DNA of 64,000 nt from PALSA-894 sp963828625 (GTDB lineage: Bacteria; Pseudomonadota; Alphaproteobacteria; Rhizobiales; Xanthobacteraceae): NCBI GenBank assembly GCA_963828625.1, contig CAWHEX010000002.1, forward strand, positions 372,001 through 436,000. Reading direction: 5' to 3'. Both the position numbers and the translations under genes were made by a program. The notes beneath the pieces are model-generated. The model did no database searches and was not told the origin of the DNA. It worked only from the letters and a program-made list of their open reading frames with translations. Shown here piece by piece: positions 1 through 9,237 of the stretch; the stretch's first letter is position 1; each line of letters begins with the position of its first letter.

Positions 1-62
1 CGGTGCAAAACGCCACAACCGGAAGGCAATTTCGTGGTCCGAAATCATGTGCATATCTCTTG

Positions 63-77
63 ATTCTCGGAGAGAAT
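63..77. promoter_or_regulatory. Short inverted repeat upstream of a LysR gene
   Basis: ATTCTC-GGA-GAGAAT is a perfect interrupted palindrome about 30 bases before the LysR start. It has the length and T-N11-A form of LysR operators, so autoregulation is possible. This rests on symmetry and position only. Confidence 0.3.
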
Positions 78-107
78 TGGCATCCGTAAAAGTAGCATAG
101 CGAGGGG

Positions 108-1181
108 GTGCGCGGTCCGGTGGCAAAATTTACGCAACGGGGTGCTGCAAAAATTAGACAGCCTATCGGGCCGGCGTTGCTTGAGCGCATCTCGTGGGAC
201 GATCTGCGCATCTTCATGGTCGTCGCGCGCAGCCTGAGTTTCCGCAAGGCCGCCACCGCGCTGCGCAACACCTCGACGACCGTCATGCGCAAGATGGACC
301 GCCTCGAACAAGGATTTGGATTCAGGCTATTCGACCGAATCCCCGACGGGCTCGTGCTCACCGCGGAAGGGCAGGCCGTTTACCGCAGCGCGCTTGAGAT
401 GGAGCGCGCCAGCCTGTCGCTACGCGCGCACCTCGATCAGGACCTCACCACCCGCGGGATGGTGCGCTGCGCGGTCACCGAAGGCCTCGGCACGATGTGG
501 ATCCTTCCGCATCTGGCGCAATTTTCCCGCACGCATCCGACGACGGTCGTCGATCTGCGCTGCTCGATGGAAGTCGCCGACGTGCTGCGCATGGAAGCGG
601 ATGTCGCGATCCAGTTGAACAAGCCGGATCGGCCCGACGTGAAGTCCATGCGGCTCGGCCGGCTGCATATCTATCCGTTCGCCTCGAAGCGATACATCGA
701 GCTTTACGGCTTGCCCAAGTCGCTGGGCGATCTGAAGCACCACCGGCTGATCCATCAAAAAGCGCCGCAGATCGACGACCAGGACTGGACCAAGGTTCTT
801 GGCCTCGATGACCTCGAAGGGATCGTTGCGCTGCGTACCAATGCAAGTACCGCGCTTGCCTGCGCGATCGAGTTCGGCATCGGGATCGGCCCGCTGCCGA
901 CTTACATCATGGCCATTGGCTCGGAGCTCGTTCCGATCGATGTCGGGCTGCGATACCCGGTCGATATCTGGATGACCTACCACCCTGATGCACGCAGCAT
1001 TCGCCGCGTGTCCTTCTTCATCGACTGGTTGCGCACGCTGTTCGACCCCAAGCGCTATCCGTGGTTCGGCGACGAATTCATCCATCCGCACGAACTCGCG
1101 CAGTCACACGTTCCGAAATTCACCGAGTCGCTGCTCAATCTCGAGATGGTCAAGCACGTCCGGCGCGCGGCCCAAGGCTGA
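108..1181 (+). CDS. LysR-family transcriptional regulator
   Basis: Probable DNA-binding regulator of the LysR family. The N-terminal winged helix-turn-helix is clear (SWDDLRIFMVVARSLSFRKA, then RLFDRIPDGLVLTAEG), followed by a substrate-binding-like effector domain of about 200 residues. The length of up to 357 residues is slightly long for the family. The start used is GTG at 108; a TTG at 178 would place the HTH nearer the N-terminus, as is usual, and could be the true start. The upstream neighbour lies outside the window and the downstream genes do not suggest a target, so the effector is unknown. Confidence 0.85.
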   Translation: MRGPVAKFTQRGAAKIRQPIGPALLERISWDDLRIFMVVARSLSFRKAATALRNTSTTVMRKMDRLEQGFGFRLFDRIPDGLVLTAEGQAVYRSALEMERASLSLRAHLDQDLTTRGMVRCAVTEGLGTMWILPHLAQFSRTHPTTVVDLRCSMEVADVLRMEADVAIQLNKPDRPDVKSMRLGRLHIYPFASKRYIELYGLPKSLGDLKHHRLIHQKAPQIDDQDWTKVLGLDDLEGIVALRTNASTALACAIEFGIGIGPLPTYIMAIGSELVPIDVGLRYPVDIWMTYHPDARSIRRVSFFIDWLRTLFDPKRYPWFGDEFIHPHELAQSHVPKFTESLLNLEMVKHVRRAAQG

Positions 1182-1370
1182 GCGGCCGGCGCGCCGGGCG
1201 CCGCGGCCGATAGCGCCCAATCCAATACCTTCCCGTGCCAATCCCCGCCCCGCCGCGGCGCAACCAGCGGTGTGCGCAAACCCCAAATCACGATGGCCAA
1301 GGCGCGTTTCCGCGCCCGAGACTTCGGCAGATCGTCCGAATTCGGGCCGGTATGGGGAGCGTGCGCAGCG

Positions 1371-1772
1371 ATGCCGATGAAATCCAAGACCAAGAGCACC
1401 AATTCGCACGACGTCGAGGTCGGGCAGCGCATCCGCGCGCGCCGCATGGCAAAGGGGATGTCGCAGACCGAACTCGGCAACCTGCTGGGTGTAACGTTCC
1501 AGCAGGTGCAGAAATACGAGAAGGGCGTGAACCGGGTCGGCGCCGGGCGGCTCGTTCGCGTCGGCGAGGCGCTCGACGTGCCGGTGTCGTTCTTCTTCGG
1601 CGCGACCGACAACGGCACCGAGGACACCAAGGCGATCCTCGGCTTTCTCGACACGTCGTACTCGCTGCGCCTGCTGCGTGCATTCTCGCGCATCACCGAA
1701 ACCGGCGTGCAGCGCGCGGTCGTGGACCTCGTCGAGAGCATCGCACCGCCGAAGGACCCCGCGCCGCTTTAG
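1371..1772 (+). CDS. XRE-family helix-turn-helix regulator
   Basis: Small regulator of 133 residues. The Cro/C1-type HTH is easily read: VGQRIRARRMAKGMSQTELG followed by GVTFQQVQKYEKGVNRV, then a short C-terminal part (LDVPVSFFFG). This is the common alphaproteobacterial form with a QQVQKYEKG recognition helix. The reading frame is open further upstream, but ATG 1371 or ATG 1377 fits the family N-terminus. It stands alone between a LysR gene and an exported protein. The target is unknown. Confidence 0.85.
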   Translation: MPMKSKTKSTNSHDVEVGQRIRARRMAKGMSQTELGNLLGVTFQQVQKYEKGVNRVGAGRLVRVGEALDVPVSFFFGATDNGTEDTKAILGFLDTSYSLRLLRAFSRITETGVQRAVVDLVESIAPPKDPAPL

Positions 1773-1844
1773 CGTTTGGTAACCACGTCCGCTTACCCTC
1801 CGGCAGGTTGAGGGCCCGGCGCATCGGGCCGGGCGAGGCGACCG

Positions 1845-2312
1845 GTGGGACCTGTCAGGATTGGCGCGCTGCTGCTGGTTGCGATCGCAATCCCGGCGAC
1901 GGCTCACACCTTCGATTTCTCGCTCAGTGCCCCGGCGTCCGGCTGCCTTTCGGTTGGCAACGCCGCGTACCGCGCCGTGCCGGCCTCCGAGCGCGCCGAC
2001 ACCACCGTGCGGCTGGACATGACGCCGGGCGCAGCCGCCATCCGGATCAAGATCGTCGACAGTCCCGAGAAGGCGGATTTCGTTTTCGTCGATGACGGCG
2101 ACGCGCCGCCCTGCCCGCGCGGCGCGATCCGGACCGTGAAGATCGCTACAAGCGGGGCGGATCTGGTTGCGGGCTTCACGCAGATCACCGCGGCCGCCGA
2201 CTACCGCATCTACGTCCGCTCGCGCTGGCTGACATCGCAGACCGCGGCGGCGCTGATCGCCGCGGCCCATGCGCCCCGCAAGGTCGCAAGCCGCGCGGAT
2301 CGCTCGAATTGA
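1845..2312 (+). CDS. Exported protein of unknown function
   Basis: 155 residues starting at GTG. A Sec signal peptide is visible (RIGALLLVAIAIPATAHT), so the protein is probably periplasmic. The mature part contains two cysteines (SGCLS and PPCPRG) that could form a disulfide, and no domain I recognise. It precedes the hybrid kinase gene by about 120 bp on the same strand, so it could be co-transcribed with it, but nothing shows this. Confidence 0.6.
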   Translation: MGPVRIGALLLVAIAIPATAHTFDFSLSAPASGCLSVGNAAYRAVPASERADTTVRLDMTPGAAAIRIKIVDSPEKADFVFVDDGDAPPCPRGAIRTVKIATSGADLVAGFTQITAAADYRIYVRSRWLTSQTAAALIAAAHAPRKVASRADRSN

Positions 2313-2430
2313 TCCGATCCCGTTAGCGCGCCGTTAGCCTTGTTGCGGACTGTTCGTCCGCGCGCGGATTCCTGAAGGGAATCGCAAGCGTCCCTAGGCC
2401 AAATTCGGCGCGAGACAGGGACGGGCGTCG

Positions 2431-4275
2431 ATGACTCCAGCCGACAGCGCAGAGGTGCGCGCGCAGGCCGCAGCCGGCCACCGCGCGTGGGCGCTTGCGG
2501 CGCGCATCTCCGTCGTGCTGCTCGCGCTCTACCTCACCATTCCGTACGCGATGGAAGAGCTGGCGTCCGCCGGCTTCGATCCGGACGTTGCCGCCACGAT
2601 CGCGGGCGCGGCCTTGTTCGCCGCCTGCGGTGCGCTGGCGCTGCTTGCGCGCCGCACCCGCATGCTCGCCGCGAGCCTCGCGCGCGCCGAGGAGCGCGTC
2701 GAAGAACTCAGCGACCGCAACTGGGAGCTCAAGGAAGCCGAGGCGTCGAACCGCGCCAAGAGCCGCTTCCTCGCGATGATCAGCCACGAGATCCGCACGC
2801 CGCTCAACGGCATCCTCGGCATGACGGACCTGCTGCTCGATACGCCGCTGCAGCCCGAGCAGGCGACCTACGCCAAGGCGGTGAAGACGTCCGGCGATGC
2901 GCTGCTCTCGCTGATCGAGGAGATCCTCGACTTCTCCAAGATCGAGGCGGGCCGGCTCGATCTCGACGTCAAGCCGTTCGCACTCGCCACGCTGGTCGAG
3001 GAGACGATCGAGCTGCTCGGGCCCCGCGCGCAGGCGAAGGGACTGGAGATCGCATGCGCGATCGATCCGCGCTTGCAGCGCCGCGTGAGCGGCGACGCCG
3101 CGCGTCTGCGCCAGGTGCTGCTCAATCTCGCCGGCAACGCGGTGAAGTTCACCGAGACCGGTGGCGTCGAGGTCACGGTCGTGCCGGGCGCGGCGCCCGA
3201 CGAGATCAGCTTTGCGGTGCGCGACACCGGCATCGGCATTTCGCCCGACGCACAGGCGCGCGTGTTCGAGGAATTCGAGCAGGCCGACGGCGGCATGACG
3301 CGCAAGTTCGGCGGCACGGGACTTGGGCTTGCGATCTCGCGCCGCATTGTCGAGCGCATGGGCGGCAGTCTCACGCTGGAGAGCACGCCGGCCAAGGGAT
3401 CCGTCTTCCGTTTCACGGTCGCGCTGCCGCGCATCGCAGGCGACGACATCGAGACGAGCGCGCCTGCCCTGTCGGGCCGCGCGATCCTGATCGTTGCGCC
3501 CGGACCGATCGAGGCGCCACTGCTGGCGGCACGGCTGCGTGCGTGGGGCGCGACGACCCGTGTCGCCGATGAGCTTGCGGTCGCGCGCGCCGCGCTGCTC
3601 GACCGGAACTGGGACACGATCGTCATCGACCGTGCGTTCGGGCTCGACGCCGCGAGCGCGCTTGCGCGCGGATCGATCGCGCCGCAGCGCCTCGTGCTTC
3701 TCACGCCGGCCGAACGGCGCGAGCTTCCCGAACTCAAGGCCGCGGGCTTCACCGGCTATCTGGTGAAGCCGGTACGCGCAGCGTCGCTCGCGGCGCGGTT
3801 CGGCAGCGCAGGCGCCGACGGCGGCATGGACGATCAGCCGGCGCACGCCGAAGCAAAAGCGCCCGTCAAAGGCCTCTCGATCCTGGTCGCCGAGGACAAC
3901 GACATCAACGCGCTGCTCGCGCGCGCGCTGCTCGAACGGCTCGGCCACCGGCCCGTCATCGTTCCGAACGGCGCGGCCGCGGCGGAGCGTTTCCGCGATG
4001 CGGCGCTCGCCAGCACGCCTTACGATCTTGTGTTCATGGACGTGCACATGCCCGAGCTCGACGGCCTGGATGCGACGCGCCGCATCCGCGGCATCGAGAC
4101 GACGCTCGGCCTGCCGCGCACGCGCATCGTCGCGCTCACCGCCAATGCGTTCGGCGAGGATCGCGACGCATGCCTTGCGGCCGGCATGGACGATTTTCTG
4201 GTGAAGCCGCTCGATCGCGAACGGCTTGCTGAGGTCCTCGCAGGCGGCCGACGGGCGTCCAGTCTGGCGGCGTGA
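2431..4275 (+). CDS. Hybrid sensor histidine kinase with receiver domains
   Basis: 614-residue inner-membrane hybrid kinase. Two membrane helices (about 24-42 and 52-75) and a short coiled coil lead into a HisKA domain with phospho-acceptor His119 (FLAMISHEIRTPLNG). A HATPase_c domain follows (N-box LNLAGNAVKF, G1 DTGIGI, G2 GGTGLGLAI). Residues about 348-460 form a degenerate receiver that lacks the N-terminal acidic pair although Asp400 is present. Residues about 483-605 form a complete receiver with acceptor Asp537 (VFMDVHMPELDG) and a conserved Lys (FLVKPL). There is no periplasmic sensor domain of any size, so the signal is probably sensed in the membrane. No partner regulator is adjacent. 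The stop codon abuts the next gene's stop on the other strand. Confidence 0.93.
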   Translation: MTPADSAEVRAQAAAGHRAWALAARISVVLLALYLTIPYAMEELASAGFDPDVAATIAGAALFAACGALALLARRTRMLAASLARAEERVEELSDRNWELKEAEASNRAKSRFLAMISHEIRTPLNGILGMTDLLLDTPLQPEQATYAKAVKTSGDALLSLIEEILDFSKIEAGRLDLDVKPFALATLVEETIELLGPRAQAKGLEIACAIDPRLQRRVSGDAARLRQVLLNLAGNAVKFTETGGVEVTVVPGAAPDEISFAVRDTGIGISPDAQARVFEEFEQADGGMTRKFGGTGLGLAISRRIVERMGGSLTLESTPAKGSVFRFTVALPRIAGDDIETSAPALSGRAILIVAPGPIEAPLLAARLRAWGATTRVADELAVARAALLDRNWDTIVIDRAFGLDAASALARGSIAPQRLVLLTPAERRELPELKAAGFTGYLVKPVRAASLAARFGSAGADGGMDDQPAHAEAKAPVKGLSILVAEDNDINALLARALLERLGHRPVIVPNGAAAAERFRDAALASTPYDLVFMDVHMPELDGLDATRRIRGIETTLGLPRTRIVALTANAFGEDRDACLAAGMDDFLVKPLDRERLAEVLAGGRRASSLAA

Positions 4276-5559
4276 CTACTCCGTCGCCGCCAGCGCTTGA
4301 GCCAGATCGGCGACCAGATCGTCGGCATGCTCGATGCCGACCGACAGCCGGATGGTTGTTTCCAGCACGCCGATGCGCGCGCGCACGTCCGCCGGCACGC
4401 CGGAATGCGTCATCGCGGCGGGATGGCTCGCGAGCAACTCCGTGCCGCCGAGGCTGACCGCGAGCTTGAACACCTGCAGCGCATTGAGAAACCGGAACGC
4501 CTGGGCCTGCCCGCCGACGATGTCGAACGAGAAGGTCGACCCCGCGCCCGAGCATTGCCGCGCGTAGGTCTCGCGCTCCGGACCCGCCGGCAGAAACGGC
4601 AGGTAGTGCACCTTGGCGACCTTCGGATGGTCGCGCAGAAACTCCGCCACCACGGCGGCATTCTGGTTCGATCGCTCCATGCGCAGGCTCAGCGTTTCGA
4701 GCGAGCGGCCGAGCATCCAGCACGAATGCGGATCGAGCTGCGTGCCGATGCCGCTGCGCAAGGCTTTCACGGGCGTGATCGCGGATTTCGAGCCGAGCGC
4801 CGCGCCTGCGATCAGGTCGGAATGCCCGCCGACATATTTGGTCAGCGAATAAACCGAAAGATCCGCGCCATGCTTCAGCGGATGCTGAAACACCGGACCC
4901 AGCAACGTGTTGTCGCAGATGACGACGGGCCGATGGTCCTGCTCCTTGCCGATCTCGTCCGCGAGCCGGCGCACCAGCGCGATATCGACCAGCGTGTTGG
5001 TCGGATTGGACGGTGTTTCGATCAGCACGATCGCGACGCGGCCGATCCGGCGGCCGGCGCCGAGCGCTTCGCGGATCGCGTTCTCGCTGACACCGTCGCT
5101 GAACGGCACGGACGAAATGCCGAAGCGCGCCAGCGTCCCGGTCAGAAGTGTCTCGGTGCCGCCATAGAGCGGCTGCGAATGCACGATGACATCGCCTGGC
5201 CGCGCATTGGCGAGCACGCTCGTCGTGATGGCCGACATGCCGGACGAGAACAGGATCGCGGCCTCGGTCCCCTCGTAGACCGCCAGCCGATCCTCGACGA
5301 TCTCGCTGTTGGGATGGTTGAAGCGCGAGTAGACGAGGCCCGCGCCTTCGCCGGCCGGCGGCGTACGCCGCCCCGACACGTAGTCGAAGAAGTCCTTGCC
5401 TTCCTCGGCAGTGCCGAAGACGAACGTCGAGGTGAGAAAGACCGGCGGCTTCACCGCCCCTTCGGACAGCATCGGGTCGTAGCCGTAGCCGAGCATCAAC
5501 GTCTCGGGCCTCAGCACGTGATTGCCGATGCGTGTTTTCGAAGGGCGCGGCTTGGCCAT
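4276..5559 (-). CDS. Cys/Met-metabolism PLP-dependent enzyme (cystathionine gamma-synthase family)
   Basis: PLP-dependent trans-sulfuration enzyme of 427 residues, family of cystathionine gamma-synthase, O-succinylhomoserine sulfhydrylase and gamma-lyase. The PLP-binding lysine is Lys241 (SLTKYVGGHSD), with the family motifs YSRFNHPN, SSGMSAITT and ETPSNPTN. It is longer than the usual 380-400 residues and matches the long alphaproteobacterial subgroup, so the exact substrate cannot be assigned by eye. ATG 5559 is preceded by an AAAGGA ribosome site. It lies 56 bp downstream of coaA on the same strand and could be co-transcribed. Confidence 0.9.
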   Translation of the reverse strand: MAKPRPSKTRIGNHVLRPETLMLGYGYDPMLSEGAVKPPVFLTSTFVFGTAEEGKDFFDYVSGRRTPPAGEGAGLVYSRFNHPNSEIVEDRLAVYEGTEAAILFSSGMSAITTSVLANARPGDVIVHSQPLYGGTETLLTGTLARFGISSVPFSDGVSENAIREALGAGRRIGRVAIVLIETPSNPTNTLVDIALVRRLADEIGKEQDHRPVVICDNTLLGPVFQHPLKHGADLSVYSLTKYVGGHSDLIAGAALGSKSAITPVKALRSGIGTQLDPHSCWMLGRSLETLSLRMERSNQNAAVVAEFLRDHPKVAKVHYLPFLPAGPERETYARQCSGAGSTFSFDIVGGQAQAFRFLNALQVFKLAVSLGGTELLASHPAAMTHSGVPADVRARIGVLETTIRLSVGIEHADDLVADLAQALAATE

Positions 5560-5615
5560 TGGACGAATCCTTTGCGGCTGCGACGCCTCGTCATGCCCGC
5601 GCTTGAGCGAAGCGC

Positions 5616-6569
5616 CTAAAGCTTGCGCAGCGCCACTTCCTGAACGAGATGGTTCGCGGCCTTGCTCAGAATGAGATGCGCGCGGCGGCGCGTCGGCAGG
5701 ATATTTTCGTTCAGGTTGATCAGGTTGATCCGCTCCCAGATCGAGGTCGCGGTCGCGGCCGCCTGGCTGTCGTCGAGTTTCGAATAGCGGTGAAAGTAGG
5801 ATTTGGGGTCGCGGAACGCGGTCTCGCGCAATGTCAGGAAGCGGTCGACGTACCAGCGCCGCAGCACTTCTTCCTCGGCGTCGATGTAGACCGAGAAGTC
5901 GAAGAAGTCCGACACGTACGGGATGGCCTTGCCGTCCTTCGGCAACTGGCCGGTCTGCAGCACATTGAGGCCTTCGACGATCAGGATGTCCGGGCGGTCG
6001 ACCTCGACCCACTGGTTCGGCATCACGTCATAGACCAGATGCGAATAAATCGGCGCGCGCACCGGGCGGCGACCGGCCTTCACGTCGGCGAGAAAACGCA
6101 GCAGCGCCGGCAGGTCGTAGCTCTCCGGAAAGCCCTTCTTCTCCATCAGGCCTTCGCGTTCGAGCACGGCGTTCGGCAGCAGAAAGCCGTCGGTGGTGAC
6201 GAGATCGACCTTCGGCACATTCGGCCAGCGCGCGAGCAGCGCCTGAAGCACGCGCGCGGTGGTCGACTTGCCGACCGCGACCGAGCCCGCGACGCCGATG
6301 ATGTAGGGCACTTTCGCCTCGGCCGTGCCGAGGAAGTGCTGCTGCACGATGAACAGCCGCTGCGTCGCCGCCACGTAAAGCGAAAGCAGGCGCGAGATCG
6401 GCAGGTAGATTTCCTCGACCTCCTTCATGTCGAGGCGGTCGTGCAGCGAGCGCACCCGCGTCACCTCTTCGGTCGCGAGCGTCATCGGCGTGTCGCTGCG
6501 CAGCGCCGCCCATTGGTCGCGCGAGAAGATGCTGTAGGGCGAGACACCGTCGTCGATACGCTGTTCCAT
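5616..6569 (-). CDS. coaA: Type I pantothenate kinase
   Basis: Phosphorylates pantothenate in the first step of coenzyme A synthesis. 317 residues, the normal length of the prokaryotic type I enzyme. The P-loop GVAGSVAVGKST is at about residues 92-103 and is followed by the family motifs TTDGFLLPN, KGFPESYD and PIYSHLVYD. ATG 6569 gives the canonical N-terminus. It closes the histidine gene cluster 3' of hisE with a 22-bp gap, an arrangement typical of Rhizobiales. Confidence 0.97.
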   Translation of the reverse strand: MEQRIDDGVSPYSIFSRDQWAALRSDTPMTLATEEVTRVRSLHDRLDMKEVEEIYLPISRLLSLYVAATQRLFIVQQHFLGTAEAKVPYIIGVAGSVAVGKSTTARVLQALLARWPNVPKVDLVTTDGFLLPNAVLEREGLMEKKGFPESYDLPALLRFLADVKAGRRPVRAPIYSHLVYDVMPNQWVEVDRPDILIVEGLNVLQTGQLPKDGKAIPYVSDFFDFSVYIDAEEEVLRRWYVDRFLTLRETAFRDPKSYFHRYSKLDDSQAAATATSIWERINLINLNENILPTRRRAHLILSKAANHLVQEVALRKL

Positions 6570-6591
6570 GCTAATTTTTCCGGCGCACGCG

Positions 6592-6915
6592 CTAGCCGCC
6601 CTTGCGCGAGGCCTTTTCGTCGAGCCCCGATTGCGCAGTGCGGGCGGCAAGAGCCGCCTCGACCTCGGCGAGCTTCACGCCCCGCACTTCGAGCACAACG
6701 AACAGATGGTAGAGCAGGTCCGCGGTCTCGGCGATCAGGTGCTCGCGGTCTTCGCCGACCGCCGCGAGCGCGGTTTCCACCGCCTCCTCGCCGAGCTTCT
6801 TGGCGCAATGCGCCACGCCCTTGTCGATCAGCTTGCGCGTATAGGACTCGCCCGGCGCCGCCGCGGCGCGCTGGTGCACACGGGCTTCAAGGTCGTGCAG
6901 GGTGAACGTGCTCAT
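6592..6915 (-). CDS. hisE: Phosphoribosyl-ATP pyrophosphatase
   Basis: Second step of histidine biosynthesis, hydrolysing phosphoribosyl-ATP to phosphoribosyl-AMP. The protein has 107 residues with the MazG-like helical metal site (KKLGEEAVETALAAVGED, then ETADLLYHLFVVL). It is a free-standing HisE, as usual in alphaproteobacteria, not a HisIE fusion. It is 12 bp downstream of hisF on the same strand. Confidence 0.97.
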   Translation of the reverse strand: MSTFTLHDLEARVHQRAAAAPGESYTRKLIDKGVAHCAKKLGEEAVETALAAVGEDREHLIAETADLLYHLFVVLEVRGVKLAEVEAALAARTAQSGLDEKASRKGG

Positions 6916-6927
6916 GCGCGCTCAATA

Positions 6928-7704
6928 TCACGGATCGAGCCGCATCGGCAGGCCCGCCTTCGCCATATGGTCCTTGGCCTGGCGCACCGTGTATTCGCCG
7001 AAGTGGAAGATGGATGCCGCCAACACTGCCGTGGCGTGGCCGTCGCGGATGCCTTCGACCAGATGGTCGAGGTTGCCGACACCGCCCGACGCGATCACCG
7101 GAACCGTGACGGCGTCCGCGATGGCGCGGGTGAGCGGAATGTCGAATCCGGACTTGGTTCCGTCGCGGTCCATCGAGGTGAGCAGGATTTCACCGGCGCC
7201 GAGCGCCACGACCTCGCGCGCATAGGCGATCGCCTCCAACCCGGTCGGGTTGCGGCCGCCGTGGGTGAAGATTTCCCAGCGATCCAGTTCGCCGGGCTTT
7301 GAGACCTTCTTGGCGTCGATCGCCACCACGATGCACTGGTCGCCGAATTTCTCCGCCGCTTCCTTCACGAAAGAGCGGTTGGTCACCGCCGCAGTGTTGA
7401 TCGAGACTTTGTCGGCGCCGCAGATGAGCAGCTTGCGGATGTCTTCCACGGTGCGCACGCCGCCGCCGACCGTGAGCGGCATGAAGCAGGCTTCCGCCGT
7501 GCGCGTCACCACGTCGAAGATCGTTTCGCGGTTCTCGTGGCTTGCCGTGATGTCGAGAAAGGTCAACTCGTCCGCGCCCGCCGCGTCGTAGGCGATCGCG
7601 GCCTCGACCGGATCGCCCGCATCGCGCAGGTTGACGAAGTTGACGCCCTTGACGACGCGGCCGTCCTTCACGTCGAGGCAGGGAATGACGCGGACTTTGA
7701 ACAT
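6928..7704 (-). CDS. hisF: Imidazole glycerol phosphate synthase subunit HisF
   Basis: Cyclase subunit of IGP synthase, partner of HisH encoded further upstream. 258 residues of a beta-alpha barrel. The catalytic aspartates are Asp11 (RVIPCLDVKDGRVVKG) and the one in VVAIDAK; the phosphate-binding loops TVGGGVRT and IASGGVG are present. It should form an operon with hisE and coaA. Unlike the usual layout it is separated from hisA by a gene on the opposite strand. Confidence 0.98.
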   Translation of the reverse strand: MFKVRVIPCLDVKDGRVVKGVNFVNLRDAGDPVEAAIAYDAAGADELTFLDITASHENRETIFDVVTRTAEACFMPLTVGGGVRTVEDIRKLLICGADKVSINTAAVTNRSFVKEAAEKFGDQCIVVAIDAKKVSKPGELDRWEIFTHGGRNPTGLEAIAYAREVVALGAGEILLTSMDRDGTKSGFDIPLTRAIADAVTVPVIASGGVGNLDHLVEGIRDGHATAVLAASIFHFGEYTVRQAKDHMAKAGLPMRLDP

Positions 7705-7867
7705 GAGTTAACTCCGGGCGTCTCTTGGCCGAAACACGGGCGCGCAGCAAGGCCGAAACCACGGCCCTGCGACGCCGACGAGGGCCGGCGCTCCGATTTT
7801 CGACGTGCGGTGGCTCAGAAAAGCCCGCTAGAATGGCGTCCGGTCGAGGCAATCTCGGGGGCGATCG

Positions 7868-9211
7868 ATGAGAAAACTTGTTGCCGCGCTGGGCGCGCTG
7901 TGCCTGATGGCGGCCGCCTCCACCGGCCATGCGCAGGACCGTCTCGCGCTGGTCGTCGGGATCGACAAATACGAAAAGCTCGAGCCGCTGAACAAGGCAG
8001 GCAACGACGCCGTCGCGGTTGGCGCCGCGTTGAGCAAGCTCGGATTCAGTGTGGATGTGCTGCGTGACGCGGATCGCCGGACCTTCAACCGCACCCTGTC
8101 GGCCTTCCTCAACAAGATCAAACCCGGCGCCATCGTCTATTTCCATTTCTCCGGCCACGGCGTTTCGATCGATGGCGACAGCTACCTGATCCCGGCCGAC
8201 ATGGAGCTACCGCGCGCCGGCGACCGCGAGTTCGTCAAGCGCGAAGCCATCCGGCTGTCCGAGCTGATCGACTCGTTCAAGGTCGCGCAGGCGCAAGCGC
8301 GTGTCATCGTCATCGACGCCTGCCGCGAGAATCCCTTCGCCACCAAGGGTGTCCGAAATCTTGGGACGCGCGGCGGTCTCGCGCTGATACCGGCGCCGAA
8401 GGGAACGCTCATCATGTATTCGGCCTCCGACGGCCAGCTCGCGCTGGACGGACTCGGGCCCGACGACAAGGAGCCCACGTCAGTCTACACGCGCACGCTG
8501 CTCAAGCATCTGGCGCAGGCCGACACGGATCTCGTGGCCGCCGCGCGTGCGATACGCGCCGAGGTCGAGCGCATGGCGGCGAGCATCGGACACGAACAGC
8601 GCCCCGCGTATTACGACGAACTCAGCGACGAGCTCATTCTCGCTGCCGCTGCCGTGGTCAACGCCAAGCGCAAGCAGATGGCGTCCGCGCCCACGACATC
8701 ACCGGCGACCGATCAGCGCTTCATGCGCAACGTTGATCTCGGCGGCGAGGATTACCTGACCATGGAGTTGCCGAAGGACGACCCTCTGCTCTGCCAGGCA
8801 GCGTGCCGGTCCGACGACCGTTGCGCCTCATGGACCCATGTTGCGCCGAATGTTCAGGGCCCGCAGGCGCGATGCTGGCTCAAGAACAAGATTCCCAAGC
8901 AAGCATCCAGCACATGCTGCACATCGGGAATCGAGCGTACGCAATCCGTGGCGCCTTGGCCGCCGCGTGAACCCAAGGGGCAGATCATGGCGGGGATCAG
9001 TCTGTCGGGGCAGGATTTCCGCAACTTCGAACCGGCGCAGGCGGACGCCAAGCTCTGTCAGGCCGCGTGCCGCGACGAAAAACAATGTCTCGCATGGACG
9101 TTCGACCAACCATTCGGCAATTTGAAAACCGGGCGCTGCTGGCTCAAGAACCGCATCCCGTATCAGGTCGCGAATCCCTGTTGCACGTCCGGCATCGAGC
9201 GCACGCAATAA
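7868..9211 (+). CDS. Exported caspase-like (C14) protein with two PAN/Apple-like repeats
   Basis: 447 residues. A signal peptide (LGALCLMAAASTGHAQ) precedes a caspase-hemoglobinase domain beginning RLALVVGIDKYEKLEPLNKA. The catalytic dyad is visible as His97 (FHFSGHG) and Cys152 (VIDACRENPF), so the peptidase is probably active outside the cytoplasm. Two cysteine-rich repeats follow (about 275-358 and 372-447), each with LCQAACR, a RCWLKN segment and the ending CCTSGIERTQ; they resemble PAN/Apple modules, which usually bind proteins or carbohydrates. The gene lies on the plus strand inside the minus-strand histidine cluster, which suggests later insertion. Substrate and role are unknown. Confidence 0.85.
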   Translation: MRKLVAALGALCLMAAASTGHAQDRLALVVGIDKYEKLEPLNKAGNDAVAVGAALSKLGFSVDVLRDADRRTFNRTLSAFLNKIKPGAIVYFHFSGHGVSIDGDSYLIPADMELPRAGDREFVKREAIRLSELIDSFKVAQAQARVIVIDACRENPFATKGVRNLGTRGGLALIPAPKGTLIMYSASDGQLALDGLGPDDKEPTSVYTRTLLKHLAQADTDLVAAARAIRAEVERMAASIGHEQRPAYYDELSDELILAAAAVVNAKRKQMASAPTTSPATDQRFMRNVDLGGEDYLTMELPKDDPLLCQAACRSDDRCASWTHVAPNVQGPQARCWLKNKIPKQASSTCCTSGIERTQSVAPWPPREPKGQIMAGISLSGQDFRNFEPAQADAKLCQAACRDEKQCLAWTFDQPFGNLKTGRCWLKNRIPYQVANPCCTSGIERTQ

Positions 9212-9237
9212 ACGACGCTTGCTGGTGAGCGAGCCTC

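Noticed and set aside
2323..4047. Long antisense reading frames opposite the hybrid kinase and other GC-rich genes
   Set aside because: They mirror the codon bias of the real gene, are Arg/Ala-rich and lack family motifs.
7868..9211. Caspase-like gene as part of an antiviral defence system
   Set aside because: It has a signal peptide, and no sensor, nuclease or CRISPR gene is adjacent; neighbours are histidine enzymes.
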